Shown here: piece by piece, positions 35,124 to 43,974 of the stretch
How positions within the stretch are numbered: position 1 is the stretch's first letter
Layout of the letters: the number at the start of each line of letters is the position of its first letter
Origin: DASUAS01 sp963720765
GTDB taxonomy: Bacteria > Actinomycetota > Acidimicrobiia > IMCC26256 > DASPTH01
Assembly (NCBI GenBank): GCA_963720765.1
Contig: CAVRGS010000013.1
Coordinates: 496,001-560,000 of the forward strand
DNA: 64,000 nt
Direction of reading: 5' to 3'
The notes under the pieces: model-generated
The model's input: the letters and a program-made list of their open reading frames with translations, nothing else
What the model was told of the DNA's origin: nothing
The model's database searches: none
Position numbers and translations under genes: made by a program

Positions 35124-36393
35124 CCGTCGATGCCTACGACGTGATCCGTCGCGAGGTGCACGTACGGATCGATCGGCGACGCCTCCGGCCCGACGTCGAC
35201 CACGAGGCGGTTCGGGGCGAGGTGGGTGCGACCGTCGACGAGTACCAGCGCGCGGCCATGCTCGGCGAGCACCTGCCCCTTGTCGGATCCGTCGGAGCTC
35301 GCGGACCGTGTGCTCCGGTCGATCACCGATCTCGGCCCGCTGACCGACCTCCTCGCTCGACGCGACGTCGAGGAGATCTTCATCGAGGGACCGCGCGTGT
35401 CGTACCTCGACGGTTCGGGGCGTCTGCGCGGTCTCACCGTGCCGACCAGTGAGGACGAGAACCGTCAGGTCATCGAGCGCATGCTCGCGGCAACCGACCG
35501 ACAGCTCAACACCAAGCATCCGCTGGTGCAGGCGCGCGTGCTCGGCGGATCGGCCCGGCTCACCGCTGCGATCCCGCCCGTGGGCGATCAGCTCTCGGCG
35601 ACCCTCCGACGCTACGTGGTGCGCAACGTCACCCTGGCCGATCTGGTCGCGCGCGATTCGCTCTCGCAGCAGGCGGCTGCGTTCTTGCACCTCCTCATGC
35701 AACTCCGCAGCAGGGTCACGGTGTCCGGGGAGCCTGGCGCGGGCAAGACCACGCTGCTCGCGGCGCTGCTCGCGGCCGCACCGACGAGTCACTGCGTGCG
35801 CGCCTGCGAGGAGATCCGCGAGCTCGCGGTGCCGATCACGCACGGCTCGTACTACGAGGTGCGTCCACCCGCGCTCGACGGTACCGGCGAGATCACCCTG
35901 CGCGACTTGGTCAAGTTCGTGCTCGCGATGAGGCCGGACCGAATCGTGGTGGGGGAGGTGCGCGGCTCCGAAGCGTTCGAGCTCAGTCGGGCGGTCAACG
36001 CCGGCTGCGGCTTCCTCTGCACTGTGCACGCGAACAGCGCGTCGGAAGCGCTCGACGCGCTCGGTGAACGCCGCGCTCATGGCCGGTGAGAACGTCACCG
36101 AGCGAATCGTCCGCAAGGTGTTCTCGGAATCGCTCGACGTGGTGGTGCACCTCGATCGTGACGATGTGGTCGGAGCCGACAGCGAGAGCATCCGGCGTCG
36201 AGTCGTCGAGATCGCCGCCGTCGTGCCTGCACTGCGCGACGACTTCACCGTCGAGCCATTGTTCGTGCGCGACGACCGTCGCGGTCCGCTGCGTTGGACC
36301 GGTGCGTTGCCACCGTCACTCGCGACGCGGCTCGAACGAGTGGGCCACGCCGGGGTGCACGACGTCCTCGCCCATGCGGGGAGCGGGTCGTGA
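35120..36393 (+). CDS. tadA: TadA/CpaF pilus secretion ATPase (two frameshifts)
   Basis: A type II/IV secretion ATPase of about 423 residues. Landmarks are ITDLGPLTDLLARRDVEEIF (N-terminal domain), Walker A GEPGAGKTTLL, Asp box EIRELAVPI, and Walker B VGEVRGSEAFEL with the His-box CTVHANSASEALDAL. Extra bases near 35281 (CCCTTGTC) and 36060 (CTCGGTGA) break the frame. Repaired, it runs LPL-SDPSELAD and ALVNAALMAGENVTERIVRK. It hydrolyses ATP to polymerise the Flp pilus at the inner membrane. Both ends overlap neighbours (ATGA, GTGA). Confidence 0.88.
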
Positions 36394-37292
36394 CGCTGCT
36401 CGCTGCTCTCGCGGTGGGTGCGTTCTGCTTGCTGGTGGCCGGCCGCGTCGTCGGACAGCCGGTCGAACCGCGGAGCTGGGTGCGTCGGGAGGGTCGGGGC
36501 GACGTGGCGGAGCTCTGGCTCGCGCAGGCCGGTGCCGGGGTGTCGCCCGCGCAATTCGTGCTCGGCTCACTCGGGGTCGGCGTCGCCACGTTCGCGATCA
36601 CCTTCTTCGTCACCGGGACGCCGCTCGTCGCCTTCGTCCCCGCCCTCGCCGCGGCGACGCTTCCTCGCGCGTACTTCGGACGCCGCCGGGCGGCCCGTCT
36701 TCGTGAGCTGCAGGCGGCCTGGCCCGACGGCCTGCGCGACGTCGGCGCCTCGCTCGCGGCCGGTCGTTCGTTGGGGCACGCCCTGGTCACGCTGGCCGAG
36801 ACCGGTCCGCCGGCGCTGCGCGACGCGTTCACCCGGTTCCCGACGTTGTCCCGGATGCTCGGGCCGGTCGCCGCACTCGAGGTGGTGAAGGCCGAGCTCG
36901 CCGATCCCACCAGCGACCGCGTGATCGAGGTCCTGATCCTGGCGCAGGAGCGCGGCGGCCCGATCGTGGCCCGGATCCTCGACGACCTGGTGGTGACCAC
37001 CACGAAGGACCTCAAGGTGCTCGACGAGGTCGAGTCGGAAGGTCTCGAGATGAAGCTCAATGCCCGCGCCGTCCTGGTGATGCCGTGGCTGGTGCTGATC
37101 GCACTCACGATCCGCGACGGTGCGTTTCGCGACTTCTACTCGTCGCCCGCAGGTCTCGTGGTGGTGGTCGTCGGTGCCGCGCTGTGCGCCGTCGGCGCCT
37201 GGTGGATCGGCCGTCTCGGGCGCACCTGCGAGGAACGACGCGTGTTCGGTGGCGCGCACCCGTTGGAGACGCCGTCGGCGGTGTCGCTGTGA
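36390..37292 (+). CDS. tadB: TadB-like pilus platform protein
   Basis: A 300-residue membrane protein with a T2SF domain. There are N-terminal membrane segments (VTLLAALAVGAFCLLVAGRV), then a pair near residue 60-90 (FAITFFVTGTPLVAFVPALA), the cytosolic T2SF part (WPDGLRDVGASLAAGRSLGH), and C-terminal segments. Together with TadC it forms the inner-membrane platform on which the ATPase acts. The GTG overlaps the tadA stop. Confidence 0.85.
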   Translation: MTLLAALAVGAFCLLVAGRVVGQPVEPRSWVRREGRGDVAELWLAQAGAGVSPAQFVLGSLGVGVATFAITFFVTGTPLVAFVPALAAATLPRAYFGRRRAARLRELQAAWPDGLRDVGASLAAGRSLGHALVTLAETGPPALRDAFTRFPTLSRMLGPVAALEVVKAELADPTSDRVIEVLILAQERGGPIVARILDDLVVTTTKDLKVLDEVESEGLEMKLNARAVLVMPWLVLIALTIRDGAFRDFYSSPAGLVVVVVGAALCAVGAWWIGRLGRTCEERRVFGGAHPLETPSAVSL

Positions 37293-38263
37293 CCGACACC
37301 GCGGTGGTCGTGGGCGCGCTCAGCGCGGGTGTGGCTGCGGTCGGAATCGCCGCGGTGCTGGTACCGCCGACCCGCCGGCTCGCGCCGCGGGTGCGGCCCT
37401 ACACCGTCGCGGCGCGCACTCGCTTCGGGCGTGGTGTCGACGCCGCCGACCTGGTGACGGACCGGCTCGTCGGGCCGTTCTCTTGGTCATCGTCATCGTC
37501 ATCCTCGTCGTCGACCGTGGCGCGCGTGTTCGGGCCGCCGATCCTCGCTCTCGTGCACCGGGTGGGCCGTGCCCTGGAACGGCGGACCGACACCGCGCTG
37601 GCGCGTTCGCTGCAGCAGGCGGGGTTCGTCGACGTCAGCCCCGACGAGTACCGCACCCGCATGGCCGTGCAGGTGCTCGCGTTCGGTGCTGCGGGAGCGG
37701 GATTGGGTGTCGTCGTGCTCCACCGTCCGCTCGCGGCGATCGGTCTCGGCCTGTGCGGGGTCGTCTTCGGTGCATCGCGTCAGCGGGGGCGGCTCGACCG
37801 CGCCATCGCTGATCGGCGTGAACGGATCCGGCTCGAGCTCTACACGGTGAACCAGTTGTTGGCCATGCATGTACGTACGGGTGCCGGGCCGGTGCAGGCC
37901 ACGCAGCGAACCGTCGAGCGCGGCCAGGGAGTCGTGGTCGACGAGCTCCGCGCCGTGCTCGCCGCGATGCGCAACGGTGTGAGCGAACCCGACGCGTTCC
38001 GGCACGCGGCCGAGGTCACACCCGAGCCCGCAGCCGCGCGCACCTACAAGTTGTTCGCCGCGGGTGCCGAACGCGGCGTCGACCTCGCCGACGGCCTGCG
38101 GGCGTTGAGCGAGGATCTGCGCGACTCACGTCGTGAGGAGATCCGTCAGACCGCGACCAGGCGTCGTGCCGCCATGCTCGTCCCCACGATCGCAGTGCTC
38201 GCTCCGGTGATGTTGTTGTTCATCGCCGCGCCCTTGCCATCGATCGTGTTCGGGAGCCGGTGA
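37289..38263 (+). CDS. tadC: TadC-like pilus platform protein with poly-Ser tract
   Basis: A 324-residue T2SF-domain membrane protein. The cytosolic core is QQAGFVDVSPDEYRTRMAVQ and ERIRLELYTVNQLLAMHVRT, ending with a hydrophobic anchor (PTIAVLAPVMLLFIAAPLPS). Near residue 70 there is a run of nine Ser coded by short TCATCG/TCG repeats (37487-37518), unusual for TadC and possibly a flexible linker. The start GTG overlaps the tadB stop. Confidence 0.85.
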   Translation: MTDTAVVVGALSAGVAAVGIAAVLVPPTRRLAPRVRPYTVAARTRFGRGVDAADLVTDRLVGPFSWSSSSSSSSSTVARVFGPPILALVHRVGRALERRTDTALARSLQQAGFVDVSPDEYRTRMAVQVLAFGAAGAGLGVVVLHRPLAAIGLGLCGVVFGASRQRGRLDRAIADRRERIRLELYTVNQLLAMHVRTGAGPVQATQRTVERGQGVVVDELRAVLAAMRNGVSEPDAFRHAAEVTPEPAAARTYKLFAAGAERGVDLADGLRALSEDLRDSRREEIRQTATRRRAAMLVPTIAVLAPVMLLFIAAPLPSIVFGSR

Positions 38264-38332
38264 TGCGGACACAGGTCGTGGCAACCCCAGCCGGCCGCGG
38301 CGCTCGCCCGACCGCCGAACCAAGGAGCACCC

Positions 38333-38563
38333 GTGCACCCATCCCGTCCTGGCGCCATCCGTCTCGCTGCCGTGCAGGCGCTTCGTCGGCTCGTCGATCT
38401 GATCACCGCCTGGCGAGCGCCGGATCCCGAAGCGGGCATGACGACCGCCGAGCTGCTCGGGAACGCGGCGCTCGGGATCGCGGCCCTCGTCGCGATCTGG
38501 GCCGTCATGCAGACCCTCGGCCTCGACGTCGTCGACTGGATGCGAGGTCAGCTGCGGGTCTGA
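38333..38563 (+). CDS. Flp-type pilin (DUF4244-like)
   Basis: A 76-residue protein with the structure of a type IVb prepilin. A basic leader of 35 residues ends in PEAG, then MTTAELLGNAALGIAALVAI starts the hydrophobic helix. Gly at -1, Met at +1 and Glu at +5 match prepilin processing (G|xxxxE). The actinobacterial DUF4244 pilin family has the same MTTAE start. An AAGGAG ribosome site precedes the GTG at 38333. It is the best candidate for the major pilin; no prepilin peptidase gene lies in the window. Confidence 0.8.
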   Translation: MHPSRPGAIRLAAVQALRRLVDLITAWRAPDPEAGMTTAELLGNAALGIAALVAIWAVMQTLGLDVVDWMRGQLRV

Positions 38564-38904
38564 CCACGATCCAGTACGTCGTGGCGACCGCGCTCTCGCT
38601 CCTCGTGTTCGTCACGCTCGCCAACGCGGTGGTCGACCTCTACGTGCGTGGCGTCGCGCGCGCCGCGGTCGACGAGGCGGCGCGCTCGGGAGCGGCGTTC
38701 GATGCCACCGCCGCGGACTGCCGGCGGCGGGCACACGCCGTGCTCGACGGGGTCGTGACCGCCGACACCGTGCGCGTGTCGTGTCGCGAGGTCGGCGGTG
38801 CGATGCGCGTGCGAGCCCGCGTCGTGCTCGCAGGCTGGATCCCGGGCATCCCGACGTGGTCGATGGTCCTCGAGGGCGAAGTGACCAAGGAGCGTGTGCC
38901 GTGA
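38560..38904 (+). CDS. TadE-like minor pilin, probable CTG start
   Basis: A protein of about 114 residues with an N-terminal membrane segment (TTIQYVVATALSLLVFVTLA) and a periplasmic/extracellular tail with a likely disulfide (DCRRRAHAV and VSCREVGG). It fits TadE-type pseudopilins. No ATG or GTG lies at the N-terminus; CTG at 38560 overlaps the pilin stop as CTGA, in line with the neighbouring GTGA junctions. The GTG at 38581 would remove the start of the membrane segment. It ends in a 4-bp overlap. Confidence 0.7.
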   Translation: MTTIQYVVATALSLLVFVTLANAVVDLYVRGVARAAVDEAARSGAAFDATAADCRRRAHAVLDGVVTADTVRVSCREVGGAMRVRARVVLAGWIPGIPTWSMVLEGEVTKERVP

Positions 38905-39320
38905 GGCGTGGGCGCGAGTCCGGGTTCGTCGCCACCGAGTTCGCCTTCGGGGTCGCGGTGCTCGTGCTCCCGGTCGCGCTGCTCGTCCTGACGTTCCCGC
39001 GCTGGTCGGAGCGTCAGGTCACGGCCCGGGTGATCGCGCGGGAAGTGGCGCGCCGAACTGCCCGTGACGGAGTGTGCGATCGCGGTGCTGCCCGAGTCAT
39101 CGGCGCCACGATGGCGCACAACCTGGGCGTCGCGTCGCGTGACGTCAGCGTCGACCTTGCATGCGCGGAGGGTTCGGGACTGGTGCCCGGCAACGACGTC
39201 GAAGCGCGCGTCACCGTCACGATGCCCGCGATGCAGCTTCCGGGAGTCGGGGCGGTCGGTGCGTGGTCGTGGACGGCGCGTCATCGCGAACCGGTCGACC
39301 GGTACGTGTCGGCCCGGTGA
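38901..39320 (+). CDS. TadE-like pseudopilin
   Basis: A 139-residue protein. Its first residues MRRGRESGFVATEFAFGVAV contain a prepilin-like cleavage site (G|FVATE, Glu at +5), followed by a hydrophobic helix (AVLVLPVALLVLTFP). The mature part has two Cys. It is probably a minor pilin at the tip or base of the Flp pilus. The GTG at 38901 overlaps the preceding stop. Confidence 0.78.
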   Translation: MRRGRESGFVATEFAFGVAVLVLPVALLVLTFPRWSERQVTARVIAREVARRTARDGVCDRGAARVIGATMAHNLGVASRDVSVDLACAEGSGLVPGNDVEARVTVTMPAMQLPGVGAVGAWSWTARHREPVDRYVSAR

Positions 39321-39748
39321 CCGGCACGATGCGCACCGACCGCGAATCGGGCACCGTGACGCTCTGGTTGCTCGGCGTGTGCATCCTGCTCTTCGCTCTC
39401 GGAGGCATCTCGGTCGACCTGTGGCGCGGCTTCTCGGCGCGGCGGTCGTTGTCGAACGCGGCCGACGCGGCCGCGCTCGCGGGCGCGTCGGCGATCGACG
39501 AAGAGGCATACCGCCAGCGCGGCGTCGTGCAACTCGATCCTGCGGTTGCCCAATCGCGGGCGCGGGAGCACCTCAGCCGCCAAGTCGACGCAGGCGCTCT
39601 CCTCGGTGCCGACGTGCATGCCGATCGCGACGCGGTCACCGTCGTCGTGCGCGGCGAGATCGGGTTCACCCTGCTCGCGGTCCTCGATCCGCGTGGCGAC
39701 CTCCCCGTGCGGGTGACCGCAACCGCGACTCCGCGGCGGGCAGGATGA
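39317..39748 (+). CDS. TadG-like protein (TadE/G domain)
   Basis: A 143-residue protein with the N-terminal signature of the Flp pilus TadG family (ESGTVTLWLLGVCILLFALG, then SARRSLSNAADAAALAGASA). The membrane helix followed by an Ala-rich helix is typical. It lacks the large von Willebrand domain of full-length TadG, so it is the short form common in actinobacteria. The GTG at 39317 overlaps the previous stop. Confidence 0.82.
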   Translation: MTGTMRTDRESGTVTLWLLGVCILLFALGGISVDLWRGFSARRSLSNAADAAALAGASAIDEEAYRQRGVVQLDPAVAQSRAREHLSRQVDAGALLGADVHADRDAVTVVVRGEIGFTLLAVLDPRGDLPVRVTATATPRRAG

Positions 39749-40704
39749 AGGCGTTGGCCGCCGGCGTCGCTGCCGTCGTGCTGGCGATCACCGGACTCGC
39801 CCCGCCGGCGGCAGCGCAGACCGCCGGCGGAGGCGAGCTCGGCCCCGACTACGTGCGCGCCACGGCGAGTGATCTCGGCGCGGGGACCTTCCCCGGCGGC
39901 GGTCTCCCCGCCGAAGCACCCGCAGCCGATGCGCCGTACACCTGGGAGCGCGCCGCCACCGGCGGACGGTGCGTCGTGTTCACCGGCGCGGTCCCACCCG
40001 AGCTGGCGAGCGTGGTGTCTCCGCTCCCGGGTCTCGAGTGGTCGCCCTTCGTGCCGATCCACGTCGGCACGCTGCAGGGAGGCGCGCCCGGTGCGGTCCG
40101 TCTCGACGGCGACGCGCCGCTCCCGCCCGGAGCGGTCCTCGTGGGCGCGTTCGTGATCGACACCGCCACCCCGCGCGGCGGCGGACCCGCCACGTTCTTC
40201 GTGCCGCGCTGCGCACCTCCGGGCGAACCGCTTCCCCCGGCGGTCCCGGACGCCGCTGCCATCTGGCAGCAGACGCCGTTGCCACGCGCCCGCATCCACG
40301 CGTCGCCACCGGGGACGACCGACTGGCCGGGCATCGTCAACCTCGAGTCGCGCTTCTGGAGCGATCCCTTGCCGGTCGCGTCGGCCACCGTGACCCTCGA
40401 CGGCTACGTGGTGGACGTCTCGGCCCACGCCGTGGCCTACGCGTGGGCGTTCGACGACGGCACCACCTCGGTCGGATCGTCGCCCGGGAGCGCCGGGGCC
40501 CCGCTCCGGGCGACGTTCCGCCGGCGCGGCGACCACGGTCTTGCGCTGTACGTGACCTGGGCCGGTCTCGCCCACATCGCCGCACCCGCGCTGGGGCTCG
40601 ATTTCGGGATGGAGTACCTCGGGACCGTCACCCTGCCCGTCGCGGGCACGCACCACGTGGCCGAGATCCGGGCGCTTCTCCGGTCGCGTGGCGTGCCGGG
40701 CTAA
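39745..40704 (+). CDS. Secreted protein at end of the Tad operon
   Basis: A 319-residue protein with a Sec signal peptide (AGVAAVVLAITGLAPPAAAQ, cleavage after AAA). The mature part is Pro/Gly-rich and beta-rich. The C-terminal third has a PKD-like strand pattern (ATVTLDGYVVDVSAHAVAYA, then WAFDDGTTSVG). It overlaps tadG by 4 bp (ATGA) and is the last gene of the operon, so it probably belongs to the pilus, perhaps as a surface adhesin or a cell-wall passage component. The family is not recognised. It ends back-to-back with the GH43 gene. Confidence 0.7.
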   Translation: MKALAAGVAAVVLAITGLAPPAAAQTAGGGELGPDYVRATASDLGAGTFPGGGLPAEAPAADAPYTWERAATGGRCVVFTGAVPPELASVVSPLPGLEWSPFVPIHVGTLQGGAPGAVRLDGDAPLPPGAVLVGAFVIDTATPRGGGPATFFVPRCAPPGEPLPPAVPDAAAIWQQTPLPRARIHASPPGTTDWPGIVNLESRFWSDPLPVASATVTLDGYVVDVSAHAVAYAWAFDDGTTSVGSSPGSAGAPLRATFRRRGDHGLALYVTWAGLAHIAAPALGLDFGMEYLGTVTLPVAGTHHVAEIRALLRSRGVPG

Positions 40705-41777
40705 CCGACCTTGGGTGCGTGTCCGCCCTTCGGGAACGTGATCGGCAGGAGGTGCAGTGAACGGGTGTACCGGATGTCGCCGACGATCACGTAGCCGACA
40801 TAGGGCGCGGTCCACGCATGGAACCCCATGATCCAGTTGCCCGACGGATCCTGGAAGACCGTCGGCGCCCCGGGCCCGACCATCGAGCCACGCGTCGCGA
40901 GGACCGGCGTGGTGTAGATGCGGGTGCATCCCCCGGTCGGAGTCGTGCAGTACTGCACGAAGACCCGGTAGCTGTCGTTCCACCATGCACCCGCGGAGTA
41001 GTAGAGCAAGTAGCCGCCATCGGGTGACGGCATCATCGTGGGCCCCTCGATGTTCGGCCACTCGAGGCTCCCGTAGAGCACCGCGGTGAGCTCATGGGCC
41101 GGTCCTGCCACCGACCGACCGTCGGCGGTGAGGGGCGTGCTCCACAACCGAGTCGGTTCCGACGGGGCGATGCCGAAGCTCTGCCACAAGAGGTAGAGCT
41201 GTCCGTTGGCGACGAACGGGTTGGGGTCGATCGAACCGCCGCGCTCCGGTGTGCACACGATCGGTTGCGTGGCCTCGTCCACAAACGGTCCTTCGGGTGA
41301 GGCACTGGTCGCGCGGCCGATGCACTGCTTGCCCGTGCTCGGCGCGACCTTCGACGTGGCGGTGTAGTAGAGGACGTAGCGCTGGTCGGATGGGTTCGAA
41401 GGCCGATCGACCACACCGGGCGCCCAGGTGTTCTTGTCCATGATCGCCCAGCCGCTCAGGCTCGTCGCCGTCGTCGACGGACCCCGGTACACCGCGGGCC
41501 CGGTGAACGCGTCGCCGACCCACGACCAGTGCAGCGCGTCGGCCGACTTGATCACCTGGACGTCGGTGCCGTTCGAGCTGGTCGAGTACCCGTAGTACGT
41601 GTCGCCGAACCTGGTGATGAACGGGTCCGGGAAGTCGATCGGTTGGTTGCCCCTCGCACCGACGTTCACGAGGACCGGACCGGTGGAGGCGCCGTTCGAC
41701 GCGGGGGGCAGGCACGCAGTCAGGACGAGCGCGGCCGCCGCGAGCACGATCCCGAGCTGCACGGCTCGGCGAGACAT
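40701..41777 (-). CDS. GH43-like secreted lipoprotein glycosidase
   Basis: A 358-residue protein with a lipoprotein signal (ALVLTAC; lipidated Cys at residue 22). The mature part is a five-bladed propeller of the GH43 type: the catalytic base lies in DFPDPF, the pKa modulator in GSIDPNPF, and the acid in NIEGPTMM. Other landmarks are WAIMDKNTWAPGVVDRP and FMGFHAWTAPYVG-like strands. It would cut arabinan- or xylan-type oligosaccharides on the cell surface. A GTG at 41792 is an alternative start. Its stop overlaps that of the convergent Tad-operon gene. Confidence 0.83.
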   Translation of the reverse strand: MSRRAVQLGIVLAAAALVLTACLPPASNGASTGPVLVNVGARGNQPIDFPDPFITRFGDTYYGYSTSSNGTDVQVIKSADALHWSWVGDAFTGPAVYRGPSTTATSLSGWAIMDKNTWAPGVVDRPSNPSDQRYVLYYTATSKVAPSTGKQCIGRATSASPEGPFVDEATQPIVCTPERGGSIDPNPFVANGQLYLLWQSFGIAPSEPTRLWSTPLTADGRSVAGPAHELTAVLYGSLEWPNIEGPTMMPSPDGGYLLYYSAGAWWNDSYRVFVQYCTTPTGGCTRIYTTPVLATRGSMVGPGAPTVFQDPSGNWIMGFHAWTAPYVGYVIVGDIRYTRSLHLLPITFPKGGHAPKVG

Positions 41778-41902
41778 GAGCTGGTGAACCACGACACATC
41801 ATCGGCCGCACCCTCCAATCCCTGAAGCGGCGCGCGGTCGGTCGGACGCCACGGTCACGGGCTCCCGCACGAACCAGGGCTGACGTTCTCCGGTCGCGCC
41901 GA

Positions 41903-41935
41903 CTCCCCGTGTGGGGAGGCGCCTCCGGGTAGCGT
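41903..41935 (+). promoter_or_regulatory. Hairpin and -10 box upstream of the USP gene
   Basis: CTCCCC-GTGT-GGGGAG (41903-41918) is a perfect 6-bp stem just upstream of TAGCGT (41930-41935). It covers the -35 region, so it may be an operator rather than a terminator. A near-perfect 10-bp tandem repeat CGACGT(A/G)CAG follows at 41958-41977 in the leader. This gap also holds the start region of the divergent GH43 gene. Confidence 0.45.
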
Positions 41936-41989
41936 TCGGGCTCGTCGGAGCGGGTGGCGACGTACAGCGACGTGCAGCGGAGGCGGCAG

Positions 41990-42466
41990 ATGTTCAAGTC
42001 GATCGTGGTGGGGACCGACGGTTCCGACAGGGCGTCGGAGGCGGTGCTGGCCGCGGCCGAGCTCGCGGCCACCCAACCCGAGGCGGTGCTGCACATCGTC
42101 ACCGTGCAGAAGCCGCTGTCGGGGTCGGCCGTCGCCGCCGGTGAGATGGCGGCCGCGGCACCGGTCGCGGCCGAGCGCAGTTGGGAAGACGAGATCAAGA
42201 CCGAGCTCGAGGATGCCCTCACCCAGGCGGCGGAGACGGCGATGCGGGTGTGCGACACCCGCATCGAGACCCACGCGCGGTTCGGCAGTCCGGCCGAGGT
42301 GCTCTGCGACATCGCCGCCCACCTCCAGGCCGACCTCATCGTGGTCGGCAATCGCGGCATGCAGGGCGGCCGCCGCTTCCTCGGCAGCGTGCCGAACACG
42401 GTGTCGCACCACGCGCCCTGCAGCGTGCTGATCGTGGACACCACGAGCGACGACGACCCGAGCTAA
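41990..42466 (+). CDS. Universal stress protein (UspA family)
   Basis: A 158-residue protein. The N-terminal strand is FKSIVVGTDGSDRASEAVLA. The ATP-binding motif is VVGNRGMQGGRRFLGSVPNT (G-x2-G-x9-G-S/T), and it ends with CSVLIVDTT. All parts of an ATP-binding single-domain Usp are present. A GGAGG ribosome site 6 nt upstream selects the ATG at 41990 over an in-frame GTG at 41954. It lies 4 nt before the DUF2142 gene and may be co-transcribed with the envelope genes. Confidence 0.9.
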   Translation: MFKSIVVGTDGSDRASEAVLAAAELAATQPEAVLHIVTVQKPLSGSAVAAGEMAAAAPVAAERSWEDEIKTELEDALTQAAETAMRVCDTRIETHARFGSPAEVLCDIAAHLQADLIVVGNRGMQGGRRFLGSVPNTVSHHAPCSVLIVDTTSDDDPS

Positions 42467-42470
42467 CGGC

Positions 42471-43961
42471 GTGACGGTCGCCGAACCCACCGTCGCGCCC
42501 GAATCCGGGTCGCCGCGACACGGGCGCGATCCGCTCGGGTGGTTCCGCAGCCCGCTCACGACGTTCCTCGTCCTCGCCATCGCCGCCGGCGTGTACCTGG
42601 TGTGCGTGGTGCCGCACTTCGCCGGCATCGACGAACCCGCGCACTTCTACCGCTCCTACCAGATCTCCACTGGCACGTTCCTCCCGGAGAAGGAGGGGAG
42701 CGAGGGTTTCGGCGGCGCCTGCATCCCGCGCGACGTCATCCGCGCGCAGCGCGCCGATTCGAGGGCGTACTCCGCGCACCTGCTGCAGGGCCTGGTCGAC
42801 CCCGACACCGGCAAGCCCGTCGTCTACGACCCGGGCCCGATCCGCGCGTGCCCCACCGATCCGAGCGAGGGGTTCGTCACCTTCTCCACGTTCCCGTCAT
42901 TCGTGCCGTACCTCCCGCAGGCCGCGTCGGTGTTCGTCACCCGCAACCTCGGCGTCGACACCGACGCCATGCTGATCGTCGCCCGCCTCGTGGTGCTGGC
43001 CATGTACGTGGCGCTGGTCGGGGCGGCCATCGCCCGATCGCCGCGCGCCAAGTGGGCCTTGGCGGTGGTGGGCCTCGTGCCGGTGGCGGTGTACCAGAGC
43101 GCGTCGTCGATCTCGCACGACGCGTTCACGACTGCCATCGCGTTGGTGGTGGTGTCGTCGGCGTTGCGTGCGCTCGATCCACCCGAGGGCACGTCGACGC
43201 GCGCGCTGGTGATCGAGGCACTCCTGCTGAGTGCGGTGCTCGGTTCGGTCAAGCCGGTGTACGTGGTGATCGCGGGCCTCTACCTCTTGCCGCTGCTCGC
43301 CCCGACGCGCTCGGATGCGAGCGAAGGAGTGGCGGGGGCGCGTCGTCGCACCGACCGGTGGCCGCTCGTGTTCGCACCGATCCTCGGGGTGGCGGTGACG
43401 GCGCTGTGGAACGCGTCGGCGGGCGACGTGTGGAAGACCGACGCCGGCTACTTCAACATCGCGGTCGACGACGTCACCCAGAAGCACGAGCTGCTGCACC
43501 GCCCCTGGGACTTCGGCGTCGACCTCCTGCGCGCCGGCTACCACGAGCTGTGGCACTGGGTGACCCAGCCCTTCACCGTCGGCCCGAGCGTGACGAGCGG
43601 GCCCGCGATCCTCGCGGTGCTGTGTGTGGCGCTCTACGCGGTGTCGTCGCTGCAACGCGCGCCGGTCGAGGCGCCTGTGCCGCTCGGCTGGTTGCAGCGT
43701 GGGCTGGTCCTGCTCGCGTTCGTGATCGGTGTGGTGCTCATCGGCGCAGCCAACTACATCTACTGGACCCCGCCGGGGCTCGACCGGGTGGAAGGCATCC
43801 AGCCGCGCTACTTCGTGCCGCTGCTCGTGCTGCTTCCGGTCGCGATCGGGTCGCTGCCGTGGAAGTGGGCGGACACCGCGCGGGCGCGTGTGCCGATGCC
43901 GGTGCTGCTCGCGCCGACGCTCGGGGTGTTCTGCGCGATCGTCACGTTCCGCATGTACTGA
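42471..43961 (+). CDS. DUF2142 membrane protein (GT-C-like)
   Basis: A 496-residue protein with about 10-12 membrane segments. It has the family motif PHFAGIDEPAHFYRSYQIST, in which DEPAHF lies in the first external loop, as in lipid-linked glycosyltransferases of the GT-C fold. Another conserved part is YQSASSISHDAFTTAIALVV, and the C-terminus has GIQPRYFVPLLVLLPVAI. DUF2142 proteins occur beside rhamnan/polysaccharide genes and are presumed membrane glycosyltransferases. The start GTG is close to the usp stop. Confidence 0.83.
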   Translation: MTVAEPTVAPESGSPRHGRDPLGWFRSPLTTFLVLAIAAGVYLVCVVPHFAGIDEPAHFYRSYQISTGTFLPEKEGSEGFGGACIPRDVIRAQRADSRAYSAHLLQGLVDPDTGKPVVYDPGPIRACPTDPSEGFVTFSTFPSFVPYLPQAASVFVTRNLGVDTDAMLIVARLVVLAMYVALVGAAIARSPRAKWALAVVGLVPVAVYQSASSISHDAFTTAIALVVVSSALRALDPPEGTSTRALVIEALLLSAVLGSVKPVYVVIAGLYLLPLLAPTRSDASEGVAGARRRTDRWPLVFAPILGVAVTALWNASAGDVWKTDAGYFNIAVDDVTQKHELLHRPWDFGVDLLRAGYHELWHWVTQPFTVGPSVTSGPAILAVLCVALYAVSSLQRAPVEAPVPLGWLQRGLVLLAFVIGVVLIGAANYIYWTPPGLDRVEGIQPRYFVPLLVLLPVAIGSLPWKWADTARARVPMPVLLAPTLGVFCAIVTFRMY

Positions 43962-43974
43962 TGATCCTGGGCCG

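Noticed and set aside
33000..36554. A long minus-strand open frame of 1,184 codons opposite the Tad genes
   Set aside because: It is Arg/Pro/His-rich shadow translation opposite well-conserved pilus genes; GC-rich DNA gives such stop-free antisense frames.
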